Part shown: one piece after another, positions 52,166 through 61,249 of the stretch
How the letters are laid out: every line of letters starts with the position of its first letter
How positions within the stretch are numbered: position 1 is the first letter of the stretch
DNA from: UBA1756 sp045222555
Lineage (GTDB): Bacteria; Bacteroidota; Bacteroidia; Bacteroidales; WCHB1-69
DNA length: 64,000 bases
NCBI GenBank assembly: GCA_045222555.1
Contig: JBGUYY010000108.1
Coordinates: 12,005-76,004 of the forward strand
Direction: 5' to 3'
The notes under the pieces: generated by a model
The model's database searches: none
The model's input: only the letters and a program-made list of their open reading frames with translations
Told to the model about the DNA's origin: nothing
Made by a program: the position numbers and the translations under genes

Positions 52166-54093
52166 GTTCCCATCCTTTTCTTCAGAAAAAGACCTACCTG
52201 CAGTCACCTTTGCTGCACATTGCATACACAACCGGCTGTCTTTTGGTGATTTACACCCTTTGTCGGTTGGTTTTCTACCTCTTCAACCTCTCCCATTTTC
52301 CGGAGGCACGCGCAGTATATTTTCTCTACGGGCTCCGATTCGACCTGGCGGCTATCATTCTCCTGAATGCCCCTTACTTCCTGCTGTTGCTGCTGCCGTT
52401 CAACTTTGTGGGCACACGTCCATGCCGTATCGCTGCCAACCTCTATCTCATCCTTGCCAACCTTTTGGCCATTGCCGCCAATCTGATTGACACCTGCTAT
52501 TACCCGTTCTCCATGCGCAGAATGACCTGCGATATTTTCAGTTTTGCAGGCGCAACGGGCAATTTCGGAGATCTGCTTCCCCTTTTTCTTCATGACTATT
52601 ATTATATGTTCTTCATCTTCATCGGTTTCGTATTGTTGCTGATGGCGATGGTTTATTTTTCTAAATTTATTGATTATAAAGAATTTATAATAAAAGGAAA
52701 AACGCTACTCGTACAAATAGCCGTCCGTATCCTCCTCATCGGACTCTTACTGTTGGGCATCCGCGGAGGCTGGCAATACCGCCCGCTATCGATGGTTTCG
52801 GCAGGCGAGTACGGAGGCGTTGAGTATGCCGCCCTCATCCTCAATTCCCCCTTCACACTTCTCAATACCCTGCACAGCGAACAGCTTCCCGAGCAGACCT
52901 ATTTCCCTGAAGAAGAATGCGAGCAAGAATTTCCTATTAAAAGAGAAATATTTGATAATCAATATTTTATACCACCCAAAACCGACAATGTCGTTCTTAT
53001 TATTTTAGAAGGAATATCCAGTGAATACAGCACGGCGCTGGCTGACGAGCCGAAAGCGATTGCCGGCTACACGCCGTTTTTGGACAGCCTGACGGAACAC
53101 AGCATCACCTTCCGGGGAATGGCCAACGGACAGCAGTCCATTGAGGCCGTTGCGTCCATCTTGGGCGGCATCCCCTCGCTGATGGAAAAACCGTTCTGCC
53201 AGTCTCAATATGCCACCAATTATGTCAGCTATGCGCTTCCCGTGCTGAAACGGCAGGGCATGACCACGCATTTCTTCCATGGGGGCACCAACGGCACGAT
53301 GGGCTTCGACCGGATGAGCCGCACCGCAGGGGTGGACCACTACTACGGGATGGATGAGTACCCCTACCGGCGCCGCGACTACGACGGCAGCTGGGGGATT
53401 CCTGACGTGCCGTATCTGAACTATGTGGCTGAGCAACTGAATCATACAGACGGACTTTTTTTCGCCACCCTCTACACTCTCACCTCGCACCATCCGTTCC
53501 AAGTGCCAGCAGAGTACGACACCCTAGTGCCCCAAGGGGATTTCCCCATGCAACACACGGTGGCCTATACCGACGAGGCATTACGACAGTTCTTCGCACA
53601 AGTTTCGCAAACCGACTGGTACAACCGCACCCTGTTCGTCATCACCGCCGATCACTGCACCTTTGAAGGTGCGAAAGATATTGATTATCAAAAACATCGC
53701 TATTCCGTTCCGATGATCTTCTATCATCCAGCGCAACCAGAAGTGTTCCACTCCGACGAAATCATGCAGCAGGTGGACATCATGCCCTCCATATTCGGCT
53801 ATTGCGGCTTCAGCGGACCATTTGTCTCTTTCGGCAACAATGTGTTCGACAGTTCAACGCCACGCTTCGCGATCAACTACCTGTCGGGCACCTATCAGTT
53901 TTACATCTCCCATTATCTAATAGAATTTAGCGGAGATAAAATATTGAAAATATGGGATTTAGAAAAAGAAGGAAGCCAAAGAGAGATCCCTTCAGAACAA
54001 GTTCCACAGATAAAAGAATATGAAAGGCTAATGAAGGCGGTCATTCAGCAATATCATGAAGGCCTTCTACACAACAAACTGAAAATCAATTAG
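52162..54093 (+). CDS. LTA synthase-like membrane sulfatase/phosphotransferase
   Basis: A 643-residue inner-membrane protein: about five membrane helices (residues about 20-200), then an alkaline-phosphatase-superfamily domain (about 275-590). It has the metal/substrate residues Glu283 (ILEGISSEY), a probable nucleophile Ser326 in NGQQSIEAV (Thr in Staphylococcus LtaS), and an Asp-His pair in ITADHCTFEG. In Gram-negatives such enzymes move phosphoglycerol or phosphoethanolamine onto glycans or lipids. The end overlaps the convergent trmB by four bases. Confidence 0.85.
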   Translation: MSSHPFLQKKTYLQSPLLHIAYTTGCLLVIYTLCRLVFYLFNLSHFPEARAVYFLYGLRFDLAAIILLNAPYFLLLLLPFNFVGTRPCRIAANLYLILANLLAIAANLIDTCYYPFSMRRMTCDIFSFAGATGNFGDLLPLFLHDYYYMFFIFIGFVLLLMAMVYFSKFIDYKEFIIKGKTLLVQIAVRILLIGLLLLGIRGGWQYRPLSMVSAGEYGGVEYAALILNSPFTLLNTLHSEQLPEQTYFPEEECEQEFPIKREIFDNQYFIPPKTDNVVLIILEGISSEYSTALADEPKAIAGYTPFLDSLTEHSITFRGMANGQQSIEAVASILGGIPSLMEKPFCQSQYATNYVSYALPVLKRQGMTTHFFHGGTNGTMGFDRMSRTAGVDHYYGMDEYPYRRRDYDGSWGIPDVPYLNYVAEQLNHTDGLFFATLYTLTSHHPFQVPAEYDTLVPQGDFPMQHTVAYTDEALRQFFAQVSQTDWYNRTLFVITADHCTFEGAKDIDYQKHRYSVPMIFYHPAQPEVFHSDEIMQQVDIMPSIFGYCGFSGPFVSFGNNVFDSSTPRFAINYLSGTYQFYISHYLIEFSGDKILKIWDLEKEGSQREIPSEQVPQIKEYERLMKAVIQQYHEGLLHNKLKIN

Positions 54094-54761
54094 TGGTGAT
54101 TGTCCACCTCAATCCGGATATAAGAGATCAGGGAGCCTTGTTCCAGCCATTTCTTTTCGTAAAAAGTCTGAATCTCCGTCAGGAAAGGATGGTTTTCTGA
54201 CGCATAAACATCCTCAATATTGTCGGTAATATGCCATTGTTCTTCAGCGGCGGTTTCGAGCAGATACTCATACAGCAGGCGGCTGTCGGTCTTGAGGTGC
54301 AGCACTCCAGTTTCGCCCCACACAAGGCGGTAGCGCTCCACAAAGTTGGGGGAGACGAGACGGCGACGGGCTTTCTTGGGCTGCGGATCGGGGAAGGTCA
54401 CCCAGATCTCGGACACCTCACCCGGTGCAAAATAGCGTTCAATATCGTCAATCTGTCCGCGGATGAAGGCGGCATTGGTGAGGTTTTCTATGGTAGCGTC
54501 CTTACAGCCGCGCCAGAGGCGGGCACCCTTGCGGTCCATGCCGATGAAGTTCTTGTCGGGGAAGTGGCGTGCCATGGAAACCGTATATTCGCCACGGCCG
54601 CAGCCCACCTCCACGATGATGGGATTTTCGTTATGGAAATAGTCCGCATTCCACTTGCCCTTGAGCGGGAAAGCGTCGTTGCGCACATCATAATGATGGT
54701 GTTGGAAAAGGTTGGTGAAAGTCTCGTTTTCAGCGAAACGCTGGAGTTTATGTTTGGCCAT
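54090..54761 (-). CDS. trmB: tRNA (guanine-N7-)-methyltransferase
   Basis: A 223-residue TrmB that methylates G46 of tRNAs with SAM. Motif I is VEVGCGRGEYTVSMA, motif post-I FIGMDRKGARL, and the family's WVTFPDPQPKKARRRLV stretch and a late ESxF-like region are present. Its stop codon overlaps the convergent LtaS-like gene. It lies one base from the ABC exporter gene, so the two are probably co-transcribed. Confidence 0.94.
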   Translation of the reverse strand: MAKHKLQRFAENETFTNLFQHHHYDVRNDAFPLKGKWNADYFHNENPIIVEVGCGRGEYTVSMARHFPDKNFIGMDRKGARLWRGCKDATIENLTNAAFIRGQIDDIERYFAPGEVSEIWVTFPDPQPKKARRRLVSPNFVERYRLVWGETGVLHLKTDSRLLYEYLLETAAEEQWHITDNIEDVYASENHPFLTEIQTFYEKKWLEQGSLISYIRIEVDNHH

Positions 54762-54762
54762 G

Positions 54763-56553
54763 TTATCGGTAGTTGTTGACTTCTGCTAATTTGGAATATT
54801 TGCCGCCGAGGGCGATAAGTTCGTCGTGGGTGCCCTGTTCCACGATGCGGCCGCCGTCGAGCACCACAATCTTGTCGGCGTTGCGGATGGTGGAGAGTCG
54901 GTGGGCGATGACAATGGTGGTGCGATTCTGCATGACGCGGTCGAGGGCTTCCTGAACGAGGCGTTCCGACTCGGTATCCATGGCGGAAGTGGCCTCGTCG
55001 AGGATCAGGATGGGGGTGTTGCGCAGCACAGCGCGGGCGATGCTGATACGCTGCCGCTGGCCGCCGGAGAGGCTGAGGCCGCGGTCGCCGATGACAGTGT
55101 TGAGGCCATCGGGCATCGCCTCGATGAACTCGGCAGCGTTGGCCGTGCGAGCGGCTGCCATCACAGCCTGCTCATCCACCTGCTCACGACCGAAGGCAAT
55201 GTTATGGGCAATGGTATCATTGAAAAGTACAACATCCTGTGTCACAATGGAGAAGAGCGAGCGAAGCGAGCGGATGTCGCACTGACGGATATCCACCCCA
55301 TCCAGCAGAATGCGCCCGCCGGTCACGTCATAGAAACGGGGCAGCAGGTCTGCGAGAGTGGACTTCCCTGCCCCCGACGCGCCCACGATGGCCACCATCT
55401 GCCCTTTTCCCACCGTCAGGTTCACATCGTGCAGCACCTCGGCTGTCGCATACGAAAACGATACGTTTTCCATCACAATCTCGCGTTCAAACCCGTTCAG
55501 TTTCACCGCATTCGGAACATCCGTAATCACCTCCTCGGCATCCAGCACCTCGTAGATGCGGTCCAGCACAGCCAGTCCGCGGTGGTACTTGGCGAGGGCA
55601 GTGCCGATATTCTTGGCGGGATTGACAATCATGGCGAAAAGGGCGATGTAGGTGATAAACATGGGGGCGGTGAACGACGACTGTCCGCTCAGCACGAGCG
55701 AGCCGCCGAACACGAGAATGATCATCACCACCGTCACACCGAGAAACTCGCTCATCGGGGAGGCCAGGTCGCCGCGGCGGGTCACCCGACGCAGCAGAGA
55801 GGCCACCGCTGTGTTATGCTTCTCAAACACAGATTCAGCGTGCGCCTGCGCATTGAAACCCTTGATGATGCGAAGGCCGGCAAGCGTCTCCTCCACATGC
55901 GAGGTGAGGATACCCTGCTGGATTTTCATTTCCTTACTTTTCTTTCTTAAAGTTCTACTAATCAATGAAATAATAACACCCGCAACCGGCAGCAGCACCA
56001 TTACAAACAGGGTAAGCTGGTAACTGATGGTAAAGAGGGCGGCAACGTAGATGAGCACGGTGAGCAGTGCGGAGATCAGCGTCTGGAACGCACTCAGCAC
56101 TGTAAATTCCACCTCCTGTGTATCGTTGACGGCGCGGGAGATGACATCGCCTTTCTTCTGTCCCGAAAAATAGGCCAACGGCAGCAGCAGCACCTTGCGG
56201 TACATACGATTACGGAGGGATCGGATGACATCGCTGCGCACTGGGGCGAGCAGCCACTGGGTGAGGATCAGGAAGAAATTCTTCAGCAGAAACAGCACCA
56301 CCACAAAGATAATGATGGCGGTCAGCGAGCCGCGTGGAGCATTCAAATCGGCAAAAAGACCGACCAACTTCATCAACTTCTCCCCTATCACACTCAATCC
56401 GCTGAGTTCGCCTTGGAAAATCAGCTTTACCAACGGCTCGATGAGCATCATGGTAAGGATGGAGAAAAGAATGGAGATAAGATTGACGAAAACAACAAGC
56501 AGCAATTTCCATTTATAAGGTTTGATAATGGAAATAATCTTGTTGTTAAGCAT
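54763..56553 (-). CDS. MsbA-like ABC exporter (fused permease and ATPase)
   Basis: A 596-residue half-transporter: six membrane helices in the N-terminal half, then an ATPase with Walker A GASGAGKST, Q-loop IVTQDVVLF, signature LSGGQRQR, Walker B ILILDEATSAMD and the H-loop IVIAHRLST. Size and layout match MsbA, the lipid A flippase, or other lipid/multidrug exporters; substrate is not certain. It lies upstream of trmB. A tRNA-Pro gene is 30 bases from its start. Confidence 0.88.
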   Translation of the reverse strand: MLNNKIISIIKPYKWKLLLVVFVNLISILFSILTMMLIEPLVKLIFQGELSGLSVIGEKLMKLVGLFADLNAPRGSLTAIIIFVVVLFLLKNFFLILTQWLLAPVRSDVIRSLRNRMYRKVLLLPLAYFSGQKKGDVISRAVNDTQEVEFTVLSAFQTLISALLTVLIYVAALFTISYQLTLFVMVLLPVAGVIISLISRTLRKKSKEMKIQQGILTSHVEETLAGLRIIKGFNAQAHAESVFEKHNTAVASLLRRVTRRGDLASPMSEFLGVTVVMIILVFGGSLVLSGQSSFTAPMFITYIALFAMIVNPAKNIGTALAKYHRGLAVLDRIYEVLDAEEVITDVPNAVKLNGFEREIVMENVSFSYATAEVLHDVNLTVGKGQMVAIVGASGAGKSTLADLLPRFYDVTGGRILLDGVDIRQCDIRSLRSLFSIVTQDVVLFNDTIAHNIAFGREQVDEQAVMAAARTANAAEFIEAMPDGLNTVIGDRGLSLSGGQRQRISIARAVLRNTPILILDEATSAMDTESERLVQEALDRVMQNRTTIVIAHRLSTIRNADKIVVLDGGRIVEQGTHDELIALGGKYSKLAEVNNYR

Positions 56554-56582
56554 TTACTTTGGAAATGAAGCTCAAAAAAAAG

Positions 56583-56655
56583 TCGGGGTGACAAGACTCG
56601 AACTTGCGGCCTCTACGTCCCGAACGTAGCGCGCTACCAACTGCGCCACACCCCG
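56583..56655 (-). tRNA. tRNA-Pro (anticodon CGG)
   Basis: A 73-base tRNA on the minus strand. Acceptor CGGGGTG pairs with CACCCCG; the D-stem/loop (GCGCAGTTGGTAGCGC), anticodon stem CTACG/CGTAG with loop TTCGGGA (anticodon CGG, G37) and T-stem with TTCGAGT are all visible. The discriminator is A and no CCA is encoded. A Bacteroidota-type spacing with the following gene's promoter is present. Confidence 0.95.
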
Positions 56656-56718
56656 CTGTTTTGAGGCTGCAAAAATACGATTTTTTTTCATACCCCAGCA
56701 TTTTACAGAAAATTTTTC

Positions 56719-56726
56719 TACTTTTG
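56719..56726 (+). promoter_or_regulatory. -7 box TACTTTTG for the TonB C-terminal-domain gene
   Basis: TACTTTTGC matches the consensus and lies 78 bases before the ATG at 56804. Confidence 0.5.
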
Positions 56727-56803
56727 CAAATCCATAATTATTAAACAAATAGTGTAACAACCGTGACAAAAAGGCATTGCACACGCAGCAATTGGTAATA
56801 AAA

Positions 56804-57250
56804 ATGGAAGAGAAGAAGTCGAAAAAGGCGAAAAAGTTCATGGAGAAACCCGAGTATCCGGGCGGTCGGAAGGCGCTGGACGCATTTGTGGCGGCGCATC
56901 TCCAATATCCCGAAGATGCCATGAAGCAACGGATCGAAGGCATCGTGGCCGTCGCCTATCAGGTGAGCGACGACGGCGAGGTGCAGAATGCCACCATCAT
57001 CAAAGGCTTGTGTCCGTCGTGCAACGAGGAGGCCTTGCGGATTGTGAACATGCTACAGTACGGCAAGGCGCACAACAGAGGTTTTCGGCTGAAGGCCAAC
57101 TGCAAGCTCAACATACACTTCCGGCTGGCACCCGCGCCACAAGCACCCACGGTGAACATCACCTACACAACCTCCAAAACCGCACAAAAGAGCAACACTC
57201 CACCTTCAAAAGGCGGATATACCATCACTTTGACAGTCGGAAACAACTAA
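56804..57250 (+). CDS. TonB C-terminal-domain protein without membrane anchor
   Basis: A 148-residue protein whose core (about residues 15-90) matches the TonB C-terminal domain: PEYPGGRKALDAFVAAHLQYP, EGIVAVAYQVSDDGEV and ALRIVNMLQY. Normal TonB energy transducers carry an N-terminal membrane helix and a long Pro-rich linker; here the N-terminus is a short Lys-rich stretch (MEEKKSKKAKKF) with no helix or signal peptide. The frame is open nine codons further from a TTG, but that extension (MHTQQLVIK) adds no helix either. Two Cys (CPSC) occur in the domain. The role is unknown. Confidence 0.75.
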   Translation: MEEKKSKKAKKFMEKPEYPGGRKALDAFVAAHLQYPEDAMKQRIEGIVAVAYQVSDDGEVQNATIIKGLCPSCNEEALRIVNMLQYGKAHNRGFRLKANCKLNIHFRLAPAPQAPTVNITYTTSKTAQKSNTPPSKGGYTITLTVGNN

Positions 57251-57252
57251 CC

Positions 57253-57837
57253 TTATTTTTCCATCTCTTCGGCGATGATGCGGCAAATCTCTTCCGAGAT
57301 ATTCTCCACCGTATCCATGCCGTTGATGTGGCGCAGCAGACCTTTGGCGGCGTAGTAATCCTCGAGCGGCTTGGTCTGCGCGAAATAGTTGGCGATGCGC
57401 TTCTCGATGATTTCCGGAGTATCGTCGCTGCGGCCTTCGAGGCGGGCGCGGTTGAGCATACGCTTGATAATCTCCTCCTCATCGACATTCAGGTTGATAA
57501 CCAGCGAGATAGGGAGATTCTTGTCGTGGCCAATGCCATCGAGCATCTCGGCCTGCTGGATGGTGCGCGGCACGCCGTCGAGGATGGAGCCGATGATTTC
57601 GGGCATCTGTTCGAGGCAATCGTGCAACATGTTGATGGTCAGCGAGTCGGGACAGAGAGCGCCGCGGTTGATATACGACTGGGCTTCCACGCCGAGCGGA
57701 GTGCTATTGGCGATATTTTTGCGGAAGAGGTCGCCGGTGGAAACGTGGGCGAGGTTGAACTTCTGGGCCATGATTTTGGCCTGTGTGCCTTTGCCGGAGC
57801 CGGGGGCACCGAGCATGACGATATTGAATTTTTTCAT
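57253..57837 (-). CDS. adk: Adenylate kinase
   Basis: A 194-residue Adk converting ATP and AMP to two ADP. The P-loop is GAPGSGKGTQA, followed by the AMP-binding GDLFRKNIA, DGVPRTIQQAE, and a short LID segment NRARLEGRSDD; this short-LID form is usual in Bacteroidota. It is downstream of hpt with a 16-base gap, giving a small nucleotide-salvage operon. Confidence 0.96.
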   Translation of the reverse strand: MKKFNIVMLGAPGSGKGTQAKIMAQKFNLAHVSTGDLFRKNIANSTPLGVEAQSYINRGALCPDSLTINMLHDCLEQMPEIIGSILDGVPRTIQQAEMLDGIGHDKNLPISLVINLNVDEEEIIKRMLNRARLEGRSDDTPEIIEKRIANYFAQTKPLEDYYAAKGLLRHINGMDTVENISEEICRIIAEEMEK

Positions 57838-57853
57838 TATGGTAATTGTTTGA

Positions 57854-58393
57854 TTATTCCTCCACTACTTGGTAGATGTCGCGCAGGTTGCGTCCCAAAC
57901 CATCGTAATCCATGCCTCTACCCAAGATGAACTTGTTGGGAATTTCGAGACCGATGAAGTCGATAGGCAGTGACTTGCGGTATGAGTCGGGCTTGTATGT
58001 GAGCGTAGCGATTTTGACATCCTTAGCGTGTGCTTCGCGCAGCATGGCCTCAATGAACTCGTAGGTGTTGCCGGTGTCGATAATATCCTCGATGACCAAA
58101 ACCCGCTTATTTTCAATATTTTCGGTAAGGCCGATAAGATTTTTCACCTTTTCGGTACTTTTGGTTCCGGCATAGGAGCTCACCTTGACGCAGCAGAGTC
58201 GGCACTGGAAATCGAGTTGTTTCAGCAGGTCAGAGCCGAAGATCACGGAGCCGTTAAGGACAAGAAGGATAACAGGGATGTCGTTTTTGTATTCTTCGTT
58301 GACTTCTGCGGCCACTCTTTCAACCGCTTTATCAATTTCATTTTCAGAAATATACTTAACAAATTTCCGATCGCCGACGGTAATGGTATTCAT
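57854..58393 (-). CDS. hpt: Hypoxanthine phosphoribosyltransferase
   Basis: A 179-residue HPRT. The PRPP-binding motif is VLVIEDIIDTGNT, with the family's KVSSYAGTKSTEKV flexible loop and a final GLEIPNKFILGRGMDYDG stretch. It salvages hypoxanthine (and guanine) to IMP/GMP. A TAATTTTG box lies 26 bases upstream. adk follows directly. Confidence 0.95.
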   Translation of the reverse strand: MNTITVGDRKFVKYISENEIDKAVERVAAEVNEEYKNDIPVILLVLNGSVIFGSDLLKQLDFQCRLCCVKVSSYAGTKSTEKVKNLIGLTENIENKRVLVIEDIIDTGNTYEFIEAMLREAHAKDVKIATLTYKPDSYRKSLPIDFIGLEIPNKFILGRGMDYDGLGRNLRDIYQVVEE

Positions 58394-58419
58394 TGAAAAA
58401 ATGGATTTAAAATGATTCG

Positions 58420-58427
58420 CAAAATTA
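58420..58427 (-). promoter_or_regulatory. -7 box TAATTTTG for hpt
   Basis: The minus strand reads TAATTTTGC, 26 bases before the hpt ATG at 58393. Confidence 0.55.
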
Positions 58428-58472
58428 CAAATTTTCGAGCGAAAAATGACATTTTTTGGTGAAAAACACCTT

Positions 58473-59825
58473 TTATCTTGCCAATCTCTCTATCAGCTGC
58501 TCAACGGTAAGGTTTTCCTGCTCACCGGTGGCCATGTTCTTGAAGGCGAACACGCCGGCGCTCATCTCGTTTTCACCGGCCATGATGACGAATGGGATAC
58601 CGCGGTTGTTAGCGAAGGTCATCTGCTTGCCGATTTTGGCCTTGTCGGGGAAGAGCTCGGCGGTGATGCCGGCCGCCCGCAGTTGCTGCAAAGCCGACAG
58701 CGCATAGAGTTCCTCCTTCTCGCCGAAGTTGAGCAGCAACGCCTGCACCGGATTCTCCAACGACTTCGGGAAGAGTTGCAACTCGTTGAGCACGTCGTAG
58801 ATACGCTCCGCGCCATAGGAGATGCCAACACCTGACACGTTTTTGAGTCCGAAGATGCCGGTGAGGTTGTCGTAGCGGCCGCCGCCGGAGATGCTGCCGA
58901 TGCTCACATCGAGCGCCTTCACCTCGAAGATGGCCCCCGTATAATAGTTGAGGCCACGGGCGAGGGTGATATCCAATTCAATATCAGCATTAATTTTCAG
59001 AAATTCAGCATATTGCAACATTTTCGTCAACTCTTCCACACCTTTGAGTCCGGTTTCGGAGGTGGCGAAAATCTGGGAGAGTTTCTGCAACTTTTCAGCA
59101 TTCGTGCCCGTGAAATCGAAGAAGGGGTAGAGTTTTTGAACGGCCTCTTCCGACAGCCCGCGCTCGCGCAGTTCGGCGCACACGTTCTCGCGGCCGATCT
59201 TGTCGAGTTTGTCAATGGCGGTGCAGATGTCGGTAATCTTGTCGGACTCCCCGAGAATCTCAGCGATGCCAGAGAGAATCTTGCGGTTGTTGACCTTGAT
59301 AACCACGCGGATGCCGAATTTCTGGAAGATCTCGGCAGTAATCTGCATCAGCTCTGCCTCGTTGAGGAGCGAGTTGGTGCCGATGACGTCGGCGTCGCAC
59401 TGGTAGAACTCGCGGTAGCGGCCCTTCTGCGGACGGTCGGCGCGCCACACGGGCTGCATCTGGTAGCGTTTGAAGGGGAAGGTGATCTCGTTCTGGTGCT
59501 GCACCACGAAGCGTGCGAAAGGCACGGTAAGGTCGTAGCGGAGGCCTTTCTCGCAGATGGCGGAGGCGAGCCGGACAGAGGATTCCTCCTGACGGTCAAC
59601 ACCTTGCATAAAGTCACCGGAGTTGAGAATCTTGAACAGCAGGCGGTCGCCCTCCTCGCCGTATTTGCCCATCAGGGTGGAGAGGTTCTCCATGGCGGGG
59701 GTCTCTATCGGCAGATAGGCATGCGCCTCGAAGACGCTGCGGATGGTCTGGAAAATGTAGTTGCGGCGCATCATCTCCAACGGAGTGAAGTCGCGGGTAC
59801 CTTTGGGAATGCTTGGTTTGATCAT
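58473..59825 (-). CDS. hisS: Histidyl-tRNA synthetase
   Basis: A 450-residue class II HisRS. Motif 1 is near the N-terminus (KGTRDFTPLEM and YLPIETPAMENLSTLMGK), motif 2 is FRY-like with WRADRPQKGRYREFYQCD, and the histidine-specific ARGLNYYTGAIFEV and GGGRYDNL motifs follow. The C-terminal anticodon-binding domain is present. Its leader carries a small hairpin and a canonical promoter lies upstream. Confidence 0.97.
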   Translation of the reverse strand: MIKPSIPKGTRDFTPLEMMRRNYIFQTIRSVFEAHAYLPIETPAMENLSTLMGKYGEEGDRLLFKILNSGDFMQGVDRQEESSVRLASAICEKGLRYDLTVPFARFVVQHQNEITFPFKRYQMQPVWRADRPQKGRYREFYQCDADVIGTNSLLNEAELMQITAEIFQKFGIRVVIKVNNRKILSGIAEILGESDKITDICTAIDKLDKIGRENVCAELRERGLSEEAVQKLYPFFDFTGTNAEKLQKLSQIFATSETGLKGVEELTKMLQYAEFLKINADIELDITLARGLNYYTGAIFEVKALDVSIGSISGGGRYDNLTGIFGLKNVSGVGISYGAERIYDVLNELQLFPKSLENPVQALLLNFGEKEELYALSALQQLRAAGITAELFPDKAKIGKQMTFANNRGIPFVIMAGENEMSAGVFAFKNMATGEQENLTVEQLIERLAR

Positions 59826-59866
59826 AAGGTGAATCCTTTATGTGATAAAACGAGAAAAGATTAACG

Positions 59867-59881
59867 CCCAGCCGAGCTGGG
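59867..59881 (-). other. Small hairpin in the hisS leader
   Basis: CCCAGC and GCTGGG are separated by CGA (59867-59881), giving a 6-base-pair stem between the hisS promoter and its start codon. It could affect translation or be a pause site; no T-box or ribosomal-switch-like element is visible around it. Confidence 0.35.
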
Positions 59882-59891
59882 TTTCAGGCTG

Positions 59892-59921
59892 CAAAATTAC
59901 AAAACAAAGTGCAATGGGCAA
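59892..59921 (-). promoter_or_regulatory. Canonical promoter of hisS
   Basis: On the minus strand TTG (59921-59919), a 19-base spacer and TAATTTTG (59899-59892) match the Bacteroidota consensus. The start codon at 59825 is 66 bases downstream. Confidence 0.7.
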
Positions 59922-59972
59922 TGCCCGCCGCCCAATTTCCATCAACATTTTTATATATATTGCGTCTGAAGA

Positions 59973-60002
59973 TTGCGATTTGCTGATTTTGTCGTATCTT
60001 TG
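59973..60002 (+). promoter_or_regulatory. Canonical promoter of the paired thioredoxin-like genes
   Basis: TTG (59973-59975), a 19-base spacer and TATCTTTG (59995-60002) match the consensus exactly, 23 bases before the ATG at 60026. It is divergent from the hisS promoter. Confidence 0.75.
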
Positions 60003-60025
60003 CAAGCTAAAATTAGAATGTGGGA

Positions 60026-61249
60026 ATGAAAGCGCGCTTCACCATTATCTTATTGTGCTATTGCATGATAGGCACTGCTTTTGCACAGAAGACATCCTAC
60101 CGTATCACATTCAAGTGGTACGAAGGAAACGCTTCGTGCGAGGGGAAGATGGCGTATCTCACCGGTTTCTATGGCGACGAAGTGCAGGTGTATGACAGTG
60201 TGGTGGTGAGAAAAGGCACCTCCGTATTCAAGGGCAAGGCGTTGCCTGACGGACTTTATGAAGTGTCGGTAGCCGGCATGGAACCCTATTCCCTCGTCAT
60301 CTCCGAAAGCCGGAAGTTCACCTACTGGACCGATTGTGTGTCGCATATTGAGGGTTCGGCAGAAAACCTCGCCTACCAGCAGGCGCATTTCGGCATCACC
60401 ACCACCGATGGCTATATACCTGAGCCCGTTGATCTTGAGACCCTTAGCCAAGGGCATGATTTGGTGTACAAGTATCTGCTTTTGGAATACCTTGGTTTGG
60501 AGCAATGCCCCTACCCAGATGCCAGGATGTTGCATCATCCCCTTTTCAACCAACTCATTTCCAACAAATTGCAATCCGAAAAAATCACCATCATCGACTC
60601 CGTCTTCGACCGATACGGAATGGATACGGAGATCGGGCAATATTACATGGCCAAAGTGTTGAAATATTACAATATGGACAACAACGTGGCCTACGACGAC
60701 ATTCTTCTGCATCTTTACGACAAATATTATTTACCCAACCATCTCCAGCTCTTCTCTGAAAATTACGAAAGACGTTTGTTGAAAGGTGTAGAAAGGAAGC
60801 GGCACATGGCCATCGGGGCGAAAGTGCCGCCGATAGAGGCGAAAAATGATGCGGGGAAAACGGAATCCACCGCCGCCATCCAGCGCCCCAACATCGTGGT
60901 ATGGTTCTGGGATGCCGACTGCGAGGATTGTCTGGAAGAGACACCCATCCTCAACAGGATTTACATGGAGCACCAGGACGACTACGACTTCGAAGTATTC
61001 GGCTACTGCATCACCGCGGATGTGAAACGATGGCGGGAGGTTTCGAAAGAGATGGACATCAAGTTCATCAACACCTGCGATGGATTAGGTGGCAGCAACT
61101 ATGATGTCATCGACCATTTCAACATCCTCACCACCCCCGCCTGCCTGCTCATAGACCAAGAACATAAAATAATCCTGCGTCAATTTACGTTAGAAGAGCT
61201 TGAAGAGTTTTTCAACGATTTGAACCCTGATAAATACAATATGGAATGA
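60026..61249 (+). CDS. Exported thioredoxin-like protein (CEDC motif)
   Basis: A 407-residue exported protein of the Bacteroidota DUF4369/DUF5106-thioredoxin group. A signal peptide (1-21) precedes a beta-rich domain (about 22-120), a helical middle, and a thioredoxin-like C-terminal domain in which WFWDADCEDC gives the redox pair Cys299-x-x-Cys302. The frame is open two codons earlier at a GTG, but the ATG at 60026 gives a clean signal peptide. Its stop overlaps the next gene's start (ATGA). It probably acts in periplasmic disulfide chemistry. Confidence 0.8.
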   Translation: MKARFTIILLCYCMIGTAFAQKTSYRITFKWYEGNASCEGKMAYLTGFYGDEVQVYDSVVVRKGTSVFKGKALPDGLYEVSVAGMEPYSLVISESRKFTYWTDCVSHIEGSAENLAYQQAHFGITTTDGYIPEPVDLETLSQGHDLVYKYLLLEYLGLEQCPYPDARMLHHPLFNQLISNKLQSEKITIIDSVFDRYGMDTEIGQYYMAKVLKYYNMDNNVAYDDILLHLYDKYYLPNHLQLFSENYERRLLKGVERKRHMAIGAKVPPIEAKNDAGKTESTAAIQRPNIVVWFWDADCEDCLEETPILNRIYMEHQDDYDFEVFGYCITADVKRWREVSKEMDIKFINTCDGLGGSNYDVIDHFNILTTPACLLIDQEHKIILRQFTLEELEEFFNDLNPDKYNME

